Below, one piece after another: positions 41,544 through 52,598 of a stretch of 64,000 nt of DNA (the first letter of the stretch is position 1; every line of letters starts with the position of its first letter). The stretch lies in contig JAYZFP010000064.1 of the NCBI GenBank assembly GCA_036336715.1, forward strand, positions 1-64,000, in the 5' to 3' direction. This DNA is from JABAAE01 sp036336715 (lineage in GTDB: Bacteria; Planctomycetota; Planctomycetia; Pirellulales; Pirellulaceae). The translations under genes were made by a program, and so were the position numbers. Under the pieces are notes generated by a model. The model had not been told where the DNA came from. It worked only from the letters and a program-made list of their open reading frames with translations, and made no database searches.

Positions 41544-41544
<1 letters not shown>
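40072..41544 (+). CDS. RND efflux periplasmic adaptor (HlyD/MFP family)
   Basis: The 490-residue product has an N-terminal membrane anchor (VFQTILSCIIFFGTIGMVILLV), a lipoyl-like half with VTGVALPFREINISAEVTGSIT and DHLLSIDSRKY, a long coiled hairpin (about 110-220), the second lipoyl half HAPSRGVIISDDVQKDDFVQVG, and beta-barrel segments. It bridges the inner-membrane pump to an outer-membrane channel. The gene begins in the tetR stop (ATGA) and ends in the rnd start (TGATG). The C-terminal 45 residues are low-complexity. No outer-membrane factor is encoded next to it. Confidence 0.92.
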
Positions 41545-44822
<3,278 letters not shown>

Positions 44823-44861
44823 TTCACAGAACGACTTCCCCCCACCTTGCGAGCTCATGGA

Positions 44862-45614
44862 ATGGCAAACCCAGGCAACGCACCCCTCCGGTTACTCGTC
44901 AGCGTCAAAAACCGCCAGGAGGCGGTCCGAGTGGATTCGATCGGTGTCGATTTGCTCGATATCAAGGACCCGCTCAACGGCGCCCTGGGGAAAGCATCCA
45001 ACCAGGAAATCGAGAACATCTGTGCCGCGGTTCGACCGGAAACCCGGTTGAGTGCCGCTCTTGGGGAGCTGGAGGAGTGCGAATCCTTTTTCAAAACGGC
45101 AACCCTGCCCGAAAGGATCCAGTTTGCCAAATGCGGTCTTGCTGGAACCGCCGGATCCAATTGGCGACAGCGTCTGCAACAGGTATGGAAAAAATTGCAC
45201 CCATCCTGCCGGCCCGTGGCGGTCGCTTATGCGGATGCCTGCCCGGCCCAAGCCCCTGAACCGTTGCAGATCCTCGAATGCGCCAGGGAGAATGGCCTGG
45301 GGTACCTGTTACTGGACACCTACTCGAAGCTGGAAGGAAACCTTTTTTCCCACCTCGAGGCCCGGGATGTATCGCATTTGATTACATTGGCCAGGAAATC
45401 CGGTATCCGGGTGGTCCTGGCCGGTTCTGTGGGCATCGACGAGCTTGAAAACATCCGGTACCTGGGAGCTGATTACGTGGGAGTAAGAGGAGCTGTTTGC
45501 GACAACGATCGCCAGGGGAATATCTCCGGCGAACGCCTGCTCCATTTCAAAAACGCGGTAGAACGTCCGGATCGCCGGATCGCCAGATCCTTGACACCTG
45601 TTTCCCAAACCTGA
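44862..45614 (+). CDS. MfnB-like (5-formylfuran-3-yl)methyl phosphate synthase family protein (DUF556)
   Basis: The 250-residue protein is a TIM-barrel member of the DUF556/MfnB family: LLVSVKNRQEA near the start, DLLDIKDPLNGALGK (Lys35 in the place of the catalytic lysine near residue 27 of archaeal MfnB), YLLLDTYSKLEGNLF with a second lysine, and VVLAGSVGIDELENI. MfnB makes a precursor of the furan part of methanofuran from two triose phosphates. Planctomycetes have the tetrahydromethanopterin/methanofuran C1 pathway and carry this family. It begins 39 bp after the RND gene, but has no functional tie to the pump that I can see. An in-frame TTG precedes ATG 44862. Confidence 0.8.
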   Translation: MANPGNAPLRLLVSVKNRQEAVRVDSIGVDLLDIKDPLNGALGKASNQEIENICAAVRPETRLSAALGELEECESFFKTATLPERIQFAKCGLAGTAGSNWRQRLQQVWKKLHPSCRPVAVAYADACPAQAPEPLQILECARENGLGYLLLDTYSKLEGNLFSHLEARDVSHLITLARKSGIRVVLAGSVGIDELENIRYLGADYVGVRGAVCDNDRQGNISGERLLHFKNAVERPDRRIARSLTPVSQT

Positions 45615-45720
45615 TGGCTTCCAACCGGAGACTGCAGTTTTTTCAGCTGCTCTGTCCATCGTTTCCATCAACATTCTCGGTCAGCCTTCAACTGCGTCCG
45701 AACGGTATCCGAGAGAGAAT

Positions 45721-45747
45721 CCTGGGTGAGCCTGGGTGAGCCTGGGT
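45721..45747. repeat. 10-bp tandem repeat (cctgggtgag)
   Basis: 2.7 perfect copies of cctgggtgag in an intergenic region. No coding or structural role is seen. Confidence 0.75.
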
Positions 45748-45885
45748 CGTTCCGGCCACCGATTCAGGGGCCAACCCCGGTCGGTTTTGTGGACCCCCGG
45801 ATGACTGGGACCGTACCACTTTGGAATGACACGCAAGCAGATTCCCGGCCACAAAACAGCCCTGCCATAAGACCTCTGAAGGCTG

Positions 45886-45948
45886 TTGTCAACAAACAAA
45901 CGGCGAAAGAATTTTTAAAATTTTTTTCCGCATTCAATTTGTTGACAA
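45886..45948. repeat. Imperfect AT-rich palindrome with perfect 11-bp outer arms
   Basis: TTGTCAACAAA (45886-45896) and its exact complement TTTGTTGACAA (45938-45948) flank a centre TTTTAAAA; between them GCGAAAG and TTTTCCGC also pair approximately. Details are in the findings. Confidence 0.7.
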
Positions 45949-46082
45949 GCGAATTTCAATGGAAGAAATTGTTAGAAAGTCATGAAGCATTTTCTTTGGC
46001 TCTTCTTCTTTCAACGGATCACGGCGGCCTGTGCTGTGGATACCCCGGAGAGAAGAGTTGGCACCTGCAGCGAGGATTTAAG

Positions 46083-46289
46083 GTGGAAAATTCGATTCTG
46101 GATGCGATCCGACAGGGACATTGGGATTACGAGCCAACCGTCACCCGCGATGATGACTATTCATCAACATCTGCCTTGCCCGGTTCCGAAGACAAGTTGC
46201 AAGTGCTGGCCAGTCGAATAGCGGAAGGCCTTCCACTCTGGCATCCGGAAGACCGAATCACCTACGACGACTCCGAACTGCCTGAGTGA
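46083..46289 (+). CDS. Small conserved protein, planctomycete-type
   Basis: A 68-residue product read from GTG 46083, which has GAGG upstream. It begins VENSILDAIRQGHWDYEP and contains ALPGSEDKLQVLA and RIAEGLPLWHPEDRITYDD. I recall small planctomycete proteins with this layout (start SILDAI, later LPLWHPEDR), but no function is known. The frame is open upstream to 45726, but that extension has no coding character and includes the palindrome. Confidence 0.62.
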   Translation: MENSILDAIRQGHWDYEPTVTRDDDYSSTSALPGSEDKLQVLASRIAEGLPLWHPEDRITYDDSELPE

Positions 46290-46516
46290 TTCGTACGGAA
46301 TCGGTTGAGCGTTCCTCAAACGGCAAAAAGTTTCGGGCAGGCAAATCGCTGCCAAGTCGTGCGACCAGGAGCGTGGGTGAACGAAAAGCGGAATCTGCAG
46401 GTTCATAAAGCGGTCGATCTCCCGGCACAGGTCGGATCGTTTGGCACCCGGATCACGGAACTTTCTTCCTGGGTAGAATTGCCAACCGCCTGACCAGCAA
46501 CCGGTCCTCCTGCCAG

Positions 46517-47533
46517 TCAATCCTGTTGCCTGAAAAGGGAGAAGAAAATCCTTTGCTGAAAAGCGGCTCGCAGTTTCCCGATTTTCGGTTTCATCGAAGG
46601 ATCGGCTTTTTCCACCCACTCGCCCACCGTTTGATTCCAAAGGGAAACCGCGGCCAGCGGTGAGGTCGCCTGCTTGTCCTGACCCAGGTAATCAAGCAGC
46701 TTCCAGGACTTTACCGAAGCGATCTTCCCGTCCACGAAGGCGTTCCGCTGATCAGCCGGCAAGCGGTCATATTCATCGGCCAAAAGGTGAAACCAGGCCT
46801 CCATCAACAACAGCGAATTTTCCTTCAAGCGGTCGCCGCGTTCCGCGGAAATAAAGGAAGTCGTCTCCTGCAAGTCCATCCCCGCCTCCAATTCGGCAAT
46901 TACCCGGGAAACCAGTTCTTTTCGGGTCTCCATGACATGGACCCCCAAATCCTCAGTGGTCAACCAGAAGACGGTCGCTTCCCGTACCGTCCGCAAGGTG
47001 GCTTCCTCTTTTTCCCCGGGCGTCTCGCTTAACCAGCGGTCAATATCGGTAAACAGCTCATCAGAAATGGTGGTCAATTCCTGGCCAGCTTTTTCCGGGT
47101 AGAGCATGGCAGCATTGTCGTAGGCCAGGTTACTGAATTCGTCCACTAATTGGAGCTGTTTTTTGAGATAAACCTCCGCAACCTTCGGATCGCCAATTCC
47201 GGCATATTCATCCACGCGAATTTCAAACCAGACCCTTTTGAGAATTTCGATGTTGGCCAACAGTCTTTCATTTTGTGCAGGAGACAGCGAAGCACCGGAC
47301 TGTCCTTTTTTGCCGAAAATGGCCGTCGCCTCTCCAGCGAATCGATCCACCAGGGCAAGCTGAATCGGACGGTCGTACTGATTCAGGTCCCGCAGGACGA
47401 CCCAATACAGGAGTTGATTGTGCGAGGCGTCTCTCGGATGGGGCAGGTTGGTAAAACGCCAGTAGACCATCCCCAGCGAAGTTCCGACCAAGCCAAACAA
47501 CACGAGGGCAAACGCAATATTTCGACGGTTCAT
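46517..47533 (-). CDS. Hypothetical membrane-anchored protein
   Basis: A 338-residue product with one N-terminal membrane segment (IAFALVLFGLVGTSLGMVYW), then a largely alpha-helical soluble domain with charged residues (NERLLANIEILKRVWFEIRVDEYAG, ETRKELVSRVIAELEAGMDLQ). No known domain was recognised. ATG 47533 is chosen over TTG 47539. It is divergent from the small PHA-system-type gene, 137 bp away. Possibly extracytoplasmic. Confidence 0.6.
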   Translation of the reverse strand: MNRRNIAFALVLFGLVGTSLGMVYWRFTNLPHPRDASHNQLLYWVVLRDLNQYDRPIQLALVDRFAGEATAIFGKKGQSGASLSPAQNERLLANIEILKRVWFEIRVDEYAGIGDPKVAEVYLKKQLQLVDEFSNLAYDNAAMLYPEKAGQELTTISDELFTDIDRWLSETPGEKEEATLRTVREATVFWLTTEDLGVHVMETRKELVSRVIAELEAGMDLQETTSFISAERGDRLKENSLLLMEAWFHLLADEYDRLPADQRNAFVDGKIASVKSWKLLDYLGQDKQATSPLAAVSLWNQTVGEWVEKADPSMKPKIGKLRAAFQQRIFFSLFRQQD

Positions 47534-47670
47534 TGGCAATACTAAGAAACCTGTTTGGATAAGCTGTGGGACCGAGTCGCGTACCGGGAGAGAGACCTAC
47601 TGCAAATGGATCCCTTTTGGATGTAAAATTGCATTCGTTTTAATTGATAGAGCCCATTCGAAAGCGAATC

Positions 47671-47979
47671 ATGCCGAGTTTCAAGGCGAATTTTGAACAT
47701 AATCGGGGAAAAGAAGAGGCCCTGACACGACTCAAGTCTTTCTCCGAGGAAGTCCGCAGCAAATATGGCTCTCAAGTCAGTGAAATGGAAGAGACCTGGG
47801 ACGACGATGGCAACCTGCATTTCGGATTCACGGCACTGGGACTGAAAATCAGCGGTCAGCTTTCAATAGATGACCAAAACGCCAGGATTGATGGCCAACT
47901 TCCGTTTGCGGCGGTTGCCTTTCGGGGAAAGATTGAACAGGAAATTACTGCCGCGCTGGCGAACGCTTTCGAGAATTAG
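47671..47979 (+). CDS. Polyhydroxyalkanoic acid system family protein (PF09650-like)
   Basis: A 102-residue protein with the family layout: MPSFKANFEHNRGKEEALTRL at the start, MEETWDDDGNLHFGFTALGLKISGQL in the middle and GKIEQEITAALAN at the end. The family was named after genes near PHA loci, but the function is unknown. ATG 47671 is preferred over a TTG at 47644 that adds nine residues. Confidence 0.75.
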   Translation: MPSFKANFEHNRGKEEALTRLKSFSEEVRSKYGSQVSEMEETWDDDGNLHFGFTALGLKISGQLSIDDQNARIDGQLPFAAVAFRGKIEQEITAALANAFEN

Positions 47980-48110
47980 GATTTTCTTCGCCGCGGGTTT
48001 CTGGAGCAAGCCACTCCCTGCTGAATACTTTTTCCGCGGAAAACCCGCCCCCGCCGGGCCCTAGATCGGGACGATCGGGTCCAACCTCCATCCCTATCAG
48101 GAAAAATCAG

Positions 48111-49160
48111 ATGTCTTTTGGATTTGGAATCATTGGCTGCGGGATGATTTCCCGCTTTCATGCCAAAGCGATCGCGGATCTCGACAATGCCCACCTCGTT
48201 GGTTGCTGGAACCGCAACCCGGAACCGGCTCAAAACCTTGCCGCCGAAACGGGATGCACGGCTTATTCTTCGCTCGAGGAGATGCTGGAAAATCCTGAAA
48301 TACAGGTGGTCACCATCGGCACAGCCAGTGGAGCCCACCTGGAACCGGCACTAGCCGCTGCCCGGGCAGGCAAACACCTGATCATTGAAAAACCTCTCGA
48401 AGTGACGCTCGAACGCTGCGACCAGATCATTCGGGCCTGCGAAGAAAACGGTGTCAAACTGGCAACCATTTTCCCCTCCCGATTCCATGAGTCCTCCCGC
48501 CTGATGAAAGCGGCGGTTGAGCAAAACAAGTTCGGCAGGCTCACCGTCGGTGACGCCTACGTCAAATGGTATCGAACCCAGGAATACTATGACAGCGGTG
48601 CCTGGCGCGGTACCTGGGAACTGGACGGGGGTGGAGCCCTGATGAACCAGGCAATTCACAGCGTCGACCTGCTCTACTGGTTCATGGGGCCAGTCAAGTC
48701 AATCGTGGCCCAAACGGCTACCCTGGCCCACGACAGGATCGAAGTGGAGGATGTGGCAACCGCCTCCATCCAGTTTGAAAATGGAGCCCTGGGCGTCATT
48801 GAAGCCACCACGGCCGCTTTTCCCGGCGCCTTGAAAAAAATAGAAATCCACGGCTCCGAGGGGAGTGCGACACTTGAAGAAGAAGACATCAAGGTATGGG
48901 ATTTCTCAAACCCTTCCCCCGAAGACCAGTCCCTGCTGGAAAGGATGTCGGACCAGACCGAAACCGGAGGGGGAGCGGCAGATCCTGCAGCGATTGGACA
49001 CCATGGGCATACCGAACTGTTCCGGGACACCCTCTCTGCCATCGAGAACGATGGCACCCCGCTGGTTGATGGCTACGAGGGCCGGCGGAGCGTGGAGATC
49101 ATTCTCGGGATCTACCAGGCCGCCCAATCGGGTCAACGCGTGGACCTGCCTTTGGAATAA
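48111..49160 (+). CDS. Gfo/Idh/MocA family oxidoreductase
   Basis: A 349-residue NAD(P)-dependent dehydrogenase with the Rossmann motif GIIGCGMISRFHAKAI at the N-terminus, the EKPLEVTLE motif (EKP lysine) near 95, and the GGGALMNQAIHSVDLLYW stretch typical of the C-terminal domain, with histidine and aspartate. Substrates of this family are usually sugars or inositols. Preceded by an AGGA-type site. It is probably its own transcription unit; a GC-rich inverted repeat lies 64 bp downstream. Confidence 0.92.
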   Translation: MSFGFGIIGCGMISRFHAKAIADLDNAHLVGCWNRNPEPAQNLAAETGCTAYSSLEEMLENPEIQVVTIGTASGAHLEPALAAARAGKHLIIEKPLEVTLERCDQIIRACEENGVKLATIFPSRFHESSRLMKAAVEQNKFGRLTVGDAYVKWYRTQEYYDSGAWRGTWELDGGGALMNQAIHSVDLLYWFMGPVKSIVAQTATLAHDRIEVEDVATASIQFENGALGVIEATTAAFPGALKKIEIHGSEGSATLEEEDIKVWDFSNPSPEDQSLLERMSDQTETGGGAADPAAIGHHGHTELFRDTLSAIENDGTPLVDGYEGRRSVEIILGIYQAAQSGQRVDLPLE

Positions 49161-49597
49161 AGCTCCCCAGCACATTGTCAAAACGGTTCAGGCGTTCGTT
49201 CCGATTGTTTGCAAGGGCAGGGGGGGGCCTGGAGCGAACCGAATCCAACATCACGGGCACGCCAGGCCCCTGGGAGGCTGCGTTCGGTTTTCCGACCAGG
49301 TGAGCTGATTGACTGCGTCGCCAAAAATCAGCCAGACAGTCCCGGGAATCCCGGAACAGGGCCCCCTCAACAGCCACCTGTCACACCTGGGCAGCTGTTC
49401 GGTGACAGTCGCCCAAACCACTTTCCACCCTCCCTGGAGGCCATCACGGGCTTTCTTTTCCCGATTCCTGACATTGGAATGGTGAAAATCAGCGATGCGC
49501 TCGACCGAATGTCGAATTCACCTTTTCCATTTCCCTGATTCTTGTCAAAATCCAGCTTCCATTCACTCACTGCTGGCGGCGACAGGGATGTCGCGTT
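49161..49597. other. Intergenic region with one GC-rich inverted repeat
   Basis: The 437-bp gap contains GGGGCCTGG (49224-49232) and its complement CCAGGCCCC (49262-49270), 29 nt apart. There is no T run behind it. No gene was recognised. Confidence 0.5.
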
Positions 49598-50578
49598 ATG
49601 AAGGCAACTCGCAAAAAAATAGTCGACCTCGGCGTTTACCTCCTGGTCCGGATCATTATCTGTGTCATCCAGGCACTCCCTATCAAGGTATGCGACCAGA
49701 TCGCAAAAACCCTGGCCTGGCTTGCTGTCGATGTCTTTCGGATCCGGGCAAAGCTGATCGATAAAAACCTGTCCTCTGTTTTTCCTCATTTCAGCGAAAA
49801 GCAGCGACGAAAGGTTTCAAAGTCCATGTGGCGCCACCTCTGCCTGATGGTCTTCGAAATAGCCCATGCTCCCAGGAAAATCCACGAAACCAACTGGCAG
49901 GATTTCATTGCTGTCAAAAACCGGCGAGAGATCGTTCGCAACCTGCTGCTCGAACGTCCCAAGAGCCTGGTCTCCGGACATTACGGAAATTTTGAAATGG
50001 GAGGCTACGTTACCGGCATGCTCGGCTTTCCGGGGTACACCGTAGCCCGCACGCTGGACAATCCCCACCTCGACCGTTTTTTCAAAAAGTTCCGCGAGGC
50101 GCACGGTCAATACATCCTCAGCACCGCCGGCAGCTCAACTGCCATCCAGGAGCAACTCGCAAACAACCAGTGCCTGACGTTGCTGGGTGACCAACATACC
50201 GAAATGGGAGCCGTCTGGGTCGAGTTCCTCGGCAGGGAAGCTGCCTGCCACAAATCACTGGCGGTTTTCACTCTCAGCTACGACGCACCGATGATCGTGG
50301 TGTACAGCAAACGAACCCGAAAGTACCCGGACTCCCGGGAGACTGAACCCATGCAGTTTGAAATCGGCTGCAAAGGAGTTGTCGACCCACGCGAATTGCC
50401 CGAAGAAATCAATGGCGTCCGCGATCTCACCAAATGGTACAACCGAATGCTGGAAGAGATCATCCTTGCAGATCCGGAACAGTACTGGTGGGTTCACAAT
50501 CGTTGGAAACCCAAGCCCCAAAGAAAAAAGAAGGGCGCCACACCTGCCGTGAAAGCAGCAGAAAACAGGGCTGCCTGA
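49598..50578 (+). CDS. Lipid A acyltransferase-like (LpxL/HtrB family) protein
   Basis: The 326-residue protein has an N-terminal membrane segment (YLLVRIIICVIQALPI), the acyltransferase HX4E motif HYGNFE with following ARTLDNPHLDRF, and the DQHTEMGAVWVEFLG and QYWWVHNRWKPKP ending typical of LpxL/LpxM proteins, which add secondary acyl chains to lipid A at the inner membrane. This agrees with a Gram-negative type envelope. It starts at ATG 49598 with AGGG upstream. The lysine-rich tail is loose. Confidence 0.9.
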   Translation: MKATRKKIVDLGVYLLVRIIICVIQALPIKVCDQIAKTLAWLAVDVFRIRAKLIDKNLSSVFPHFSEKQRRKVSKSMWRHLCLMVFEIAHAPRKIHETNWQDFIAVKNRREIVRNLLLERPKSLVSGHYGNFEMGGYVTGMLGFPGYTVARTLDNPHLDRFFKKFREAHGQYILSTAGSSTAIQEQLANNQCLTLLGDQHTEMGAVWVEFLGREAACHKSLAVFTLSYDAPMIVVYSKRTRKYPDSRETEPMQFEIGCKGVVDPRELPEEINGVRDLTKWYNRMLEEIILADPEQYWWVHNRWKPKPQRKKKGATPAVKAAENRAA

Positions 50579-50632
50579 ACTCATTTCCGGAAGCGGTTTT
50601 CGCAGGAGCTGCAGAATTGTTTACCGCCGGAC

Positions 50633-52234
50633 TCAAACCTGCAGAACCCCGGTGCGAAACGGTTCGTCGATCGCGTGGCGGGTCGACAGTTCGAGGCAGC
50701 GAATAACGACTTCCCGGGTGGAAGCAGGCTCAATAATCCCGTCCACCCACCCCCGGGCCGCTCCATAGCGGATATCCGTTGTGGTCTGGTAGGCCTCGGT
50801 GACCTGGCTCCTCAATTCTTCCAGCTCTTCGCTGTCGGGTTCCTGGCCCTGCCGCTTCAGCGCCGCAATCTGAATATCCAGTAACGTGGAAGCCGCCTGC
50901 TTGCCACCCATCACGGCGTACTTCGCGTTGGGCCAGGCAAAAAGAAATCGGGGGTCAAACGCCTTGCCGCAAAGTGCATAGTTACCGGCTCCGTAACTGC
51001 CACCGGTGATGATCGTCACCTTGGGAACCCGGCTGTTGGAAATGGCATTAACAATCTTGGCACCCTTGCGAATGATCCCCGCCTGCTCACTGTCCCGTCC
51101 AACCATGAACCCCATCACATCCTGCAGGAAGAGCAGGGGGGTCCAGGTCTGGTTGCAATCCATGATGAAACGGGCCGTCTTGTCGGCACTGTCATGGTAG
51201 ATCACGCCCCCAAACTGCATCCCCTCGCTGCGGGTCATTTCAGCCTGGTGCTGGTTGGCAATGATGCCAACGCTGAACCCGCCCACCCGGGCGTAGCCGC
51301 AGACCATGGTTTTTCCATACTCGGCTTTGTACTCTTCGAAGGATCCCCCGTCCGCGACACAATCGATCAACTGTCGTACATCAAACTGGCCGGTCGCGTC
51401 AGGAGAAACAAGATCGTAGATCCGGGTTCCCGGCAAAGACGCTGGCTTGGCTTCCTTCCTGCGGAATTTTTCCGACCGCATATCGGTGGGCAAGGCCTCC
51501 ACCAGGTCCGCCAGACGCCTCAGGCAACTCTCGTCATCCGGGTCCTGAAAGTCGATCGTGCCGCTGACCTCGGCGTGCATTTCGGCCCCTCCGAGTTCCT
51601 CGTGGGTGACCTCCTGACCAATCGCGCTTTTGACCAAAGCCGGCCCGGCAAGATAAAGCCCCGACCCCTCGGTCATCAGGATCTTGTCACAAAGCACTGG
51701 CAGGTAACCGCCACCAGCAACGCAGTTTCCCATAATCGCCGCAATCTGTGGGATTCCCATGGCACTGATCACCGAATTGTTGCGGAAGATTCGACCAAAA
51801 TCATCCTCGTCAGGGAAAATCTCATCCTGGAGTGGGAGAAACACACCGGCCGAGTCGACCAGGTAAACCAATGGAATCCGGTTGGTCATCGCAATCCGCT
51901 GGGCCCGCAGCACCTTTTTGCAGGTCATCGGAAAAAACGCCCCAGCCTTGATGGTGGCATCATTGGCAATCAACATCACCGACCGACCCCGGATCCGACC
52001 AATGCCACAGACCACGCCGGCCGAGGGAGCTCCACCCCAGTCCTCGTACATCCCCCAGGCAGACCAGAGGCCGATCTCCAGAAATTCCTGCTCATGATCG
52101 AGCAATTTCCCGATCCGTTCCCGGGCCGTCAATCGTCCCTTGGAGTGTTGGCGTTCGATGGACCTGGGACCGCCGCCCCGTTTGATCTCTTCCTGTTGCT
52201 GCTGAATGGCCGCATTGATTTCATTCCACTGCAT
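50633..52234 (-). CDS. Acyl-CoA carboxylase carboxyltransferase subunit (MccB-like)
   Basis: The 533-residue product, from ATG 52234 with AGGGG 7 bases upstream, is a biotin-dependent carboxyltransferase beta-type subunit. Typical motifs are KGRLTARERIGKLLD, IANDATIKAGAFFPMT, FPDEDDFGRIF, MGNCVAGGGYLPVL and GLYLAGPALVKSAIGQ, the last close to 3-methylcrotonyl-CoA carboxylase beta subunits, with ACC/PCC as alternatives. Length fits MccB (about 535). No biotin carboxylase/alpha subunit is adjacent, so it must be elsewhere. It carboxylates 3-methylcrotonyl-CoA or a similar acyl-CoA in leucine or branched-chain breakdown. Confidence 0.88.
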   Translation of the reverse strand: MQWNEINAAIQQQQEEIKRGGGPRSIERQHSKGRLTARERIGKLLDHEQEFLEIGLWSAWGMYEDWGGAPSAGVVCGIGRIRGRSVMLIANDATIKAGAFFPMTCKKVLRAQRIAMTNRIPLVYLVDSAGVFLPLQDEIFPDEDDFGRIFRNNSVISAMGIPQIAAIMGNCVAGGGYLPVLCDKILMTEGSGLYLAGPALVKSAIGQEVTHEELGGAEMHAEVSGTIDFQDPDDESCLRRLADLVEALPTDMRSEKFRRKEAKPASLPGTRIYDLVSPDATGQFDVRQLIDCVADGGSFEEYKAEYGKTMVCGYARVGGFSVGIIANQHQAEMTRSEGMQFGGVIYHDSADKTARFIMDCNQTWTPLLFLQDVMGFMVGRDSEQAGIIRKGAKIVNAISNSRVPKVTIITGGSYGAGNYALCGKAFDPRFLFAWPNAKYAVMGGKQAASTLLDIQIAALKRQGQEPDSEELEELRSQVTEAYQTTTDIRYGAARGWVDGIIEPASTREVVIRCLELSTRHAIDEPFRTGVLQV

Positions 52235-52598
52235 CGTTTTCCCCTGATGAATCGCCGCGGCTGTATTGTATACCGGGAGCCCTGGTTCTTTGAAAGACAG
52301 TCCACACAGAACCGGTGAAAAACTCCCAACGACCCTGCTGGACATTTATCGGCCGACCCTCCATTTCCGGGAACAGCCGGGACCCAACCTCCCATCAACT
52401 GAGCAACCCAACCCGCTGAGTAACCCAACCCGCTGAGCAACCGTTACTTTTGCGGTGGGTGATCGACCGGGATTTCGAATCTGGCTGAGGGTGATTGGCT
52501 TTCTTTCAGATCGACCGTAGCCAACACACAAAAATGGACTTTTTGTTCGCACAGCAACCGCTGAATCCACGCTGAAACGACGCAGTTTCCACCGTGCT
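52235..52598. other. Intergenic region with 17-bp tandem repeat
   Basis: The 364-bp gap between the end of the prenyltransferase-fold gene and the start of the carboxylase gene (both leftward) holds 2.6 copies of a 17-bp repeat (52399-52443) and should carry the carboxylase promoter. No gene is seen. Confidence 0.5.
52399..52443. repeat. 17-bp tandem repeat (ctgagcaacccaacccg)
   Basis: Two full copies with one change (c to t) and an 11-bp partial third copy, in the gap upstream of the carboxylase gene. Confidence 0.8.

Larger units (their letters stand above)
45615..46082. other. Intergenic region with short tandem repeat and AT-rich palindrome
   Basis: The 468-bp gap holds a 10-bp tandem repeat (45721-45747), a long AT-rich imperfect palindrome (45886-45948) and no coding frame of recognised type. 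A TTGACA box stands in the right arm of the palindrome but no good -10 follows. Confidence 0.5.

Noticed and set aside
45943..45970. TTGACA as -35 box for the small gene at 46083
   Set aside because: No acceptable -10 hexamer at 16-18 bp; the word is part of the palindrome.
51194..52318. 374-codon plus-strand frame opposite the carboxylase gene
   Set aside because: Antisense shadow of a strongly conserved gene (MccB-like); product unlike any family.
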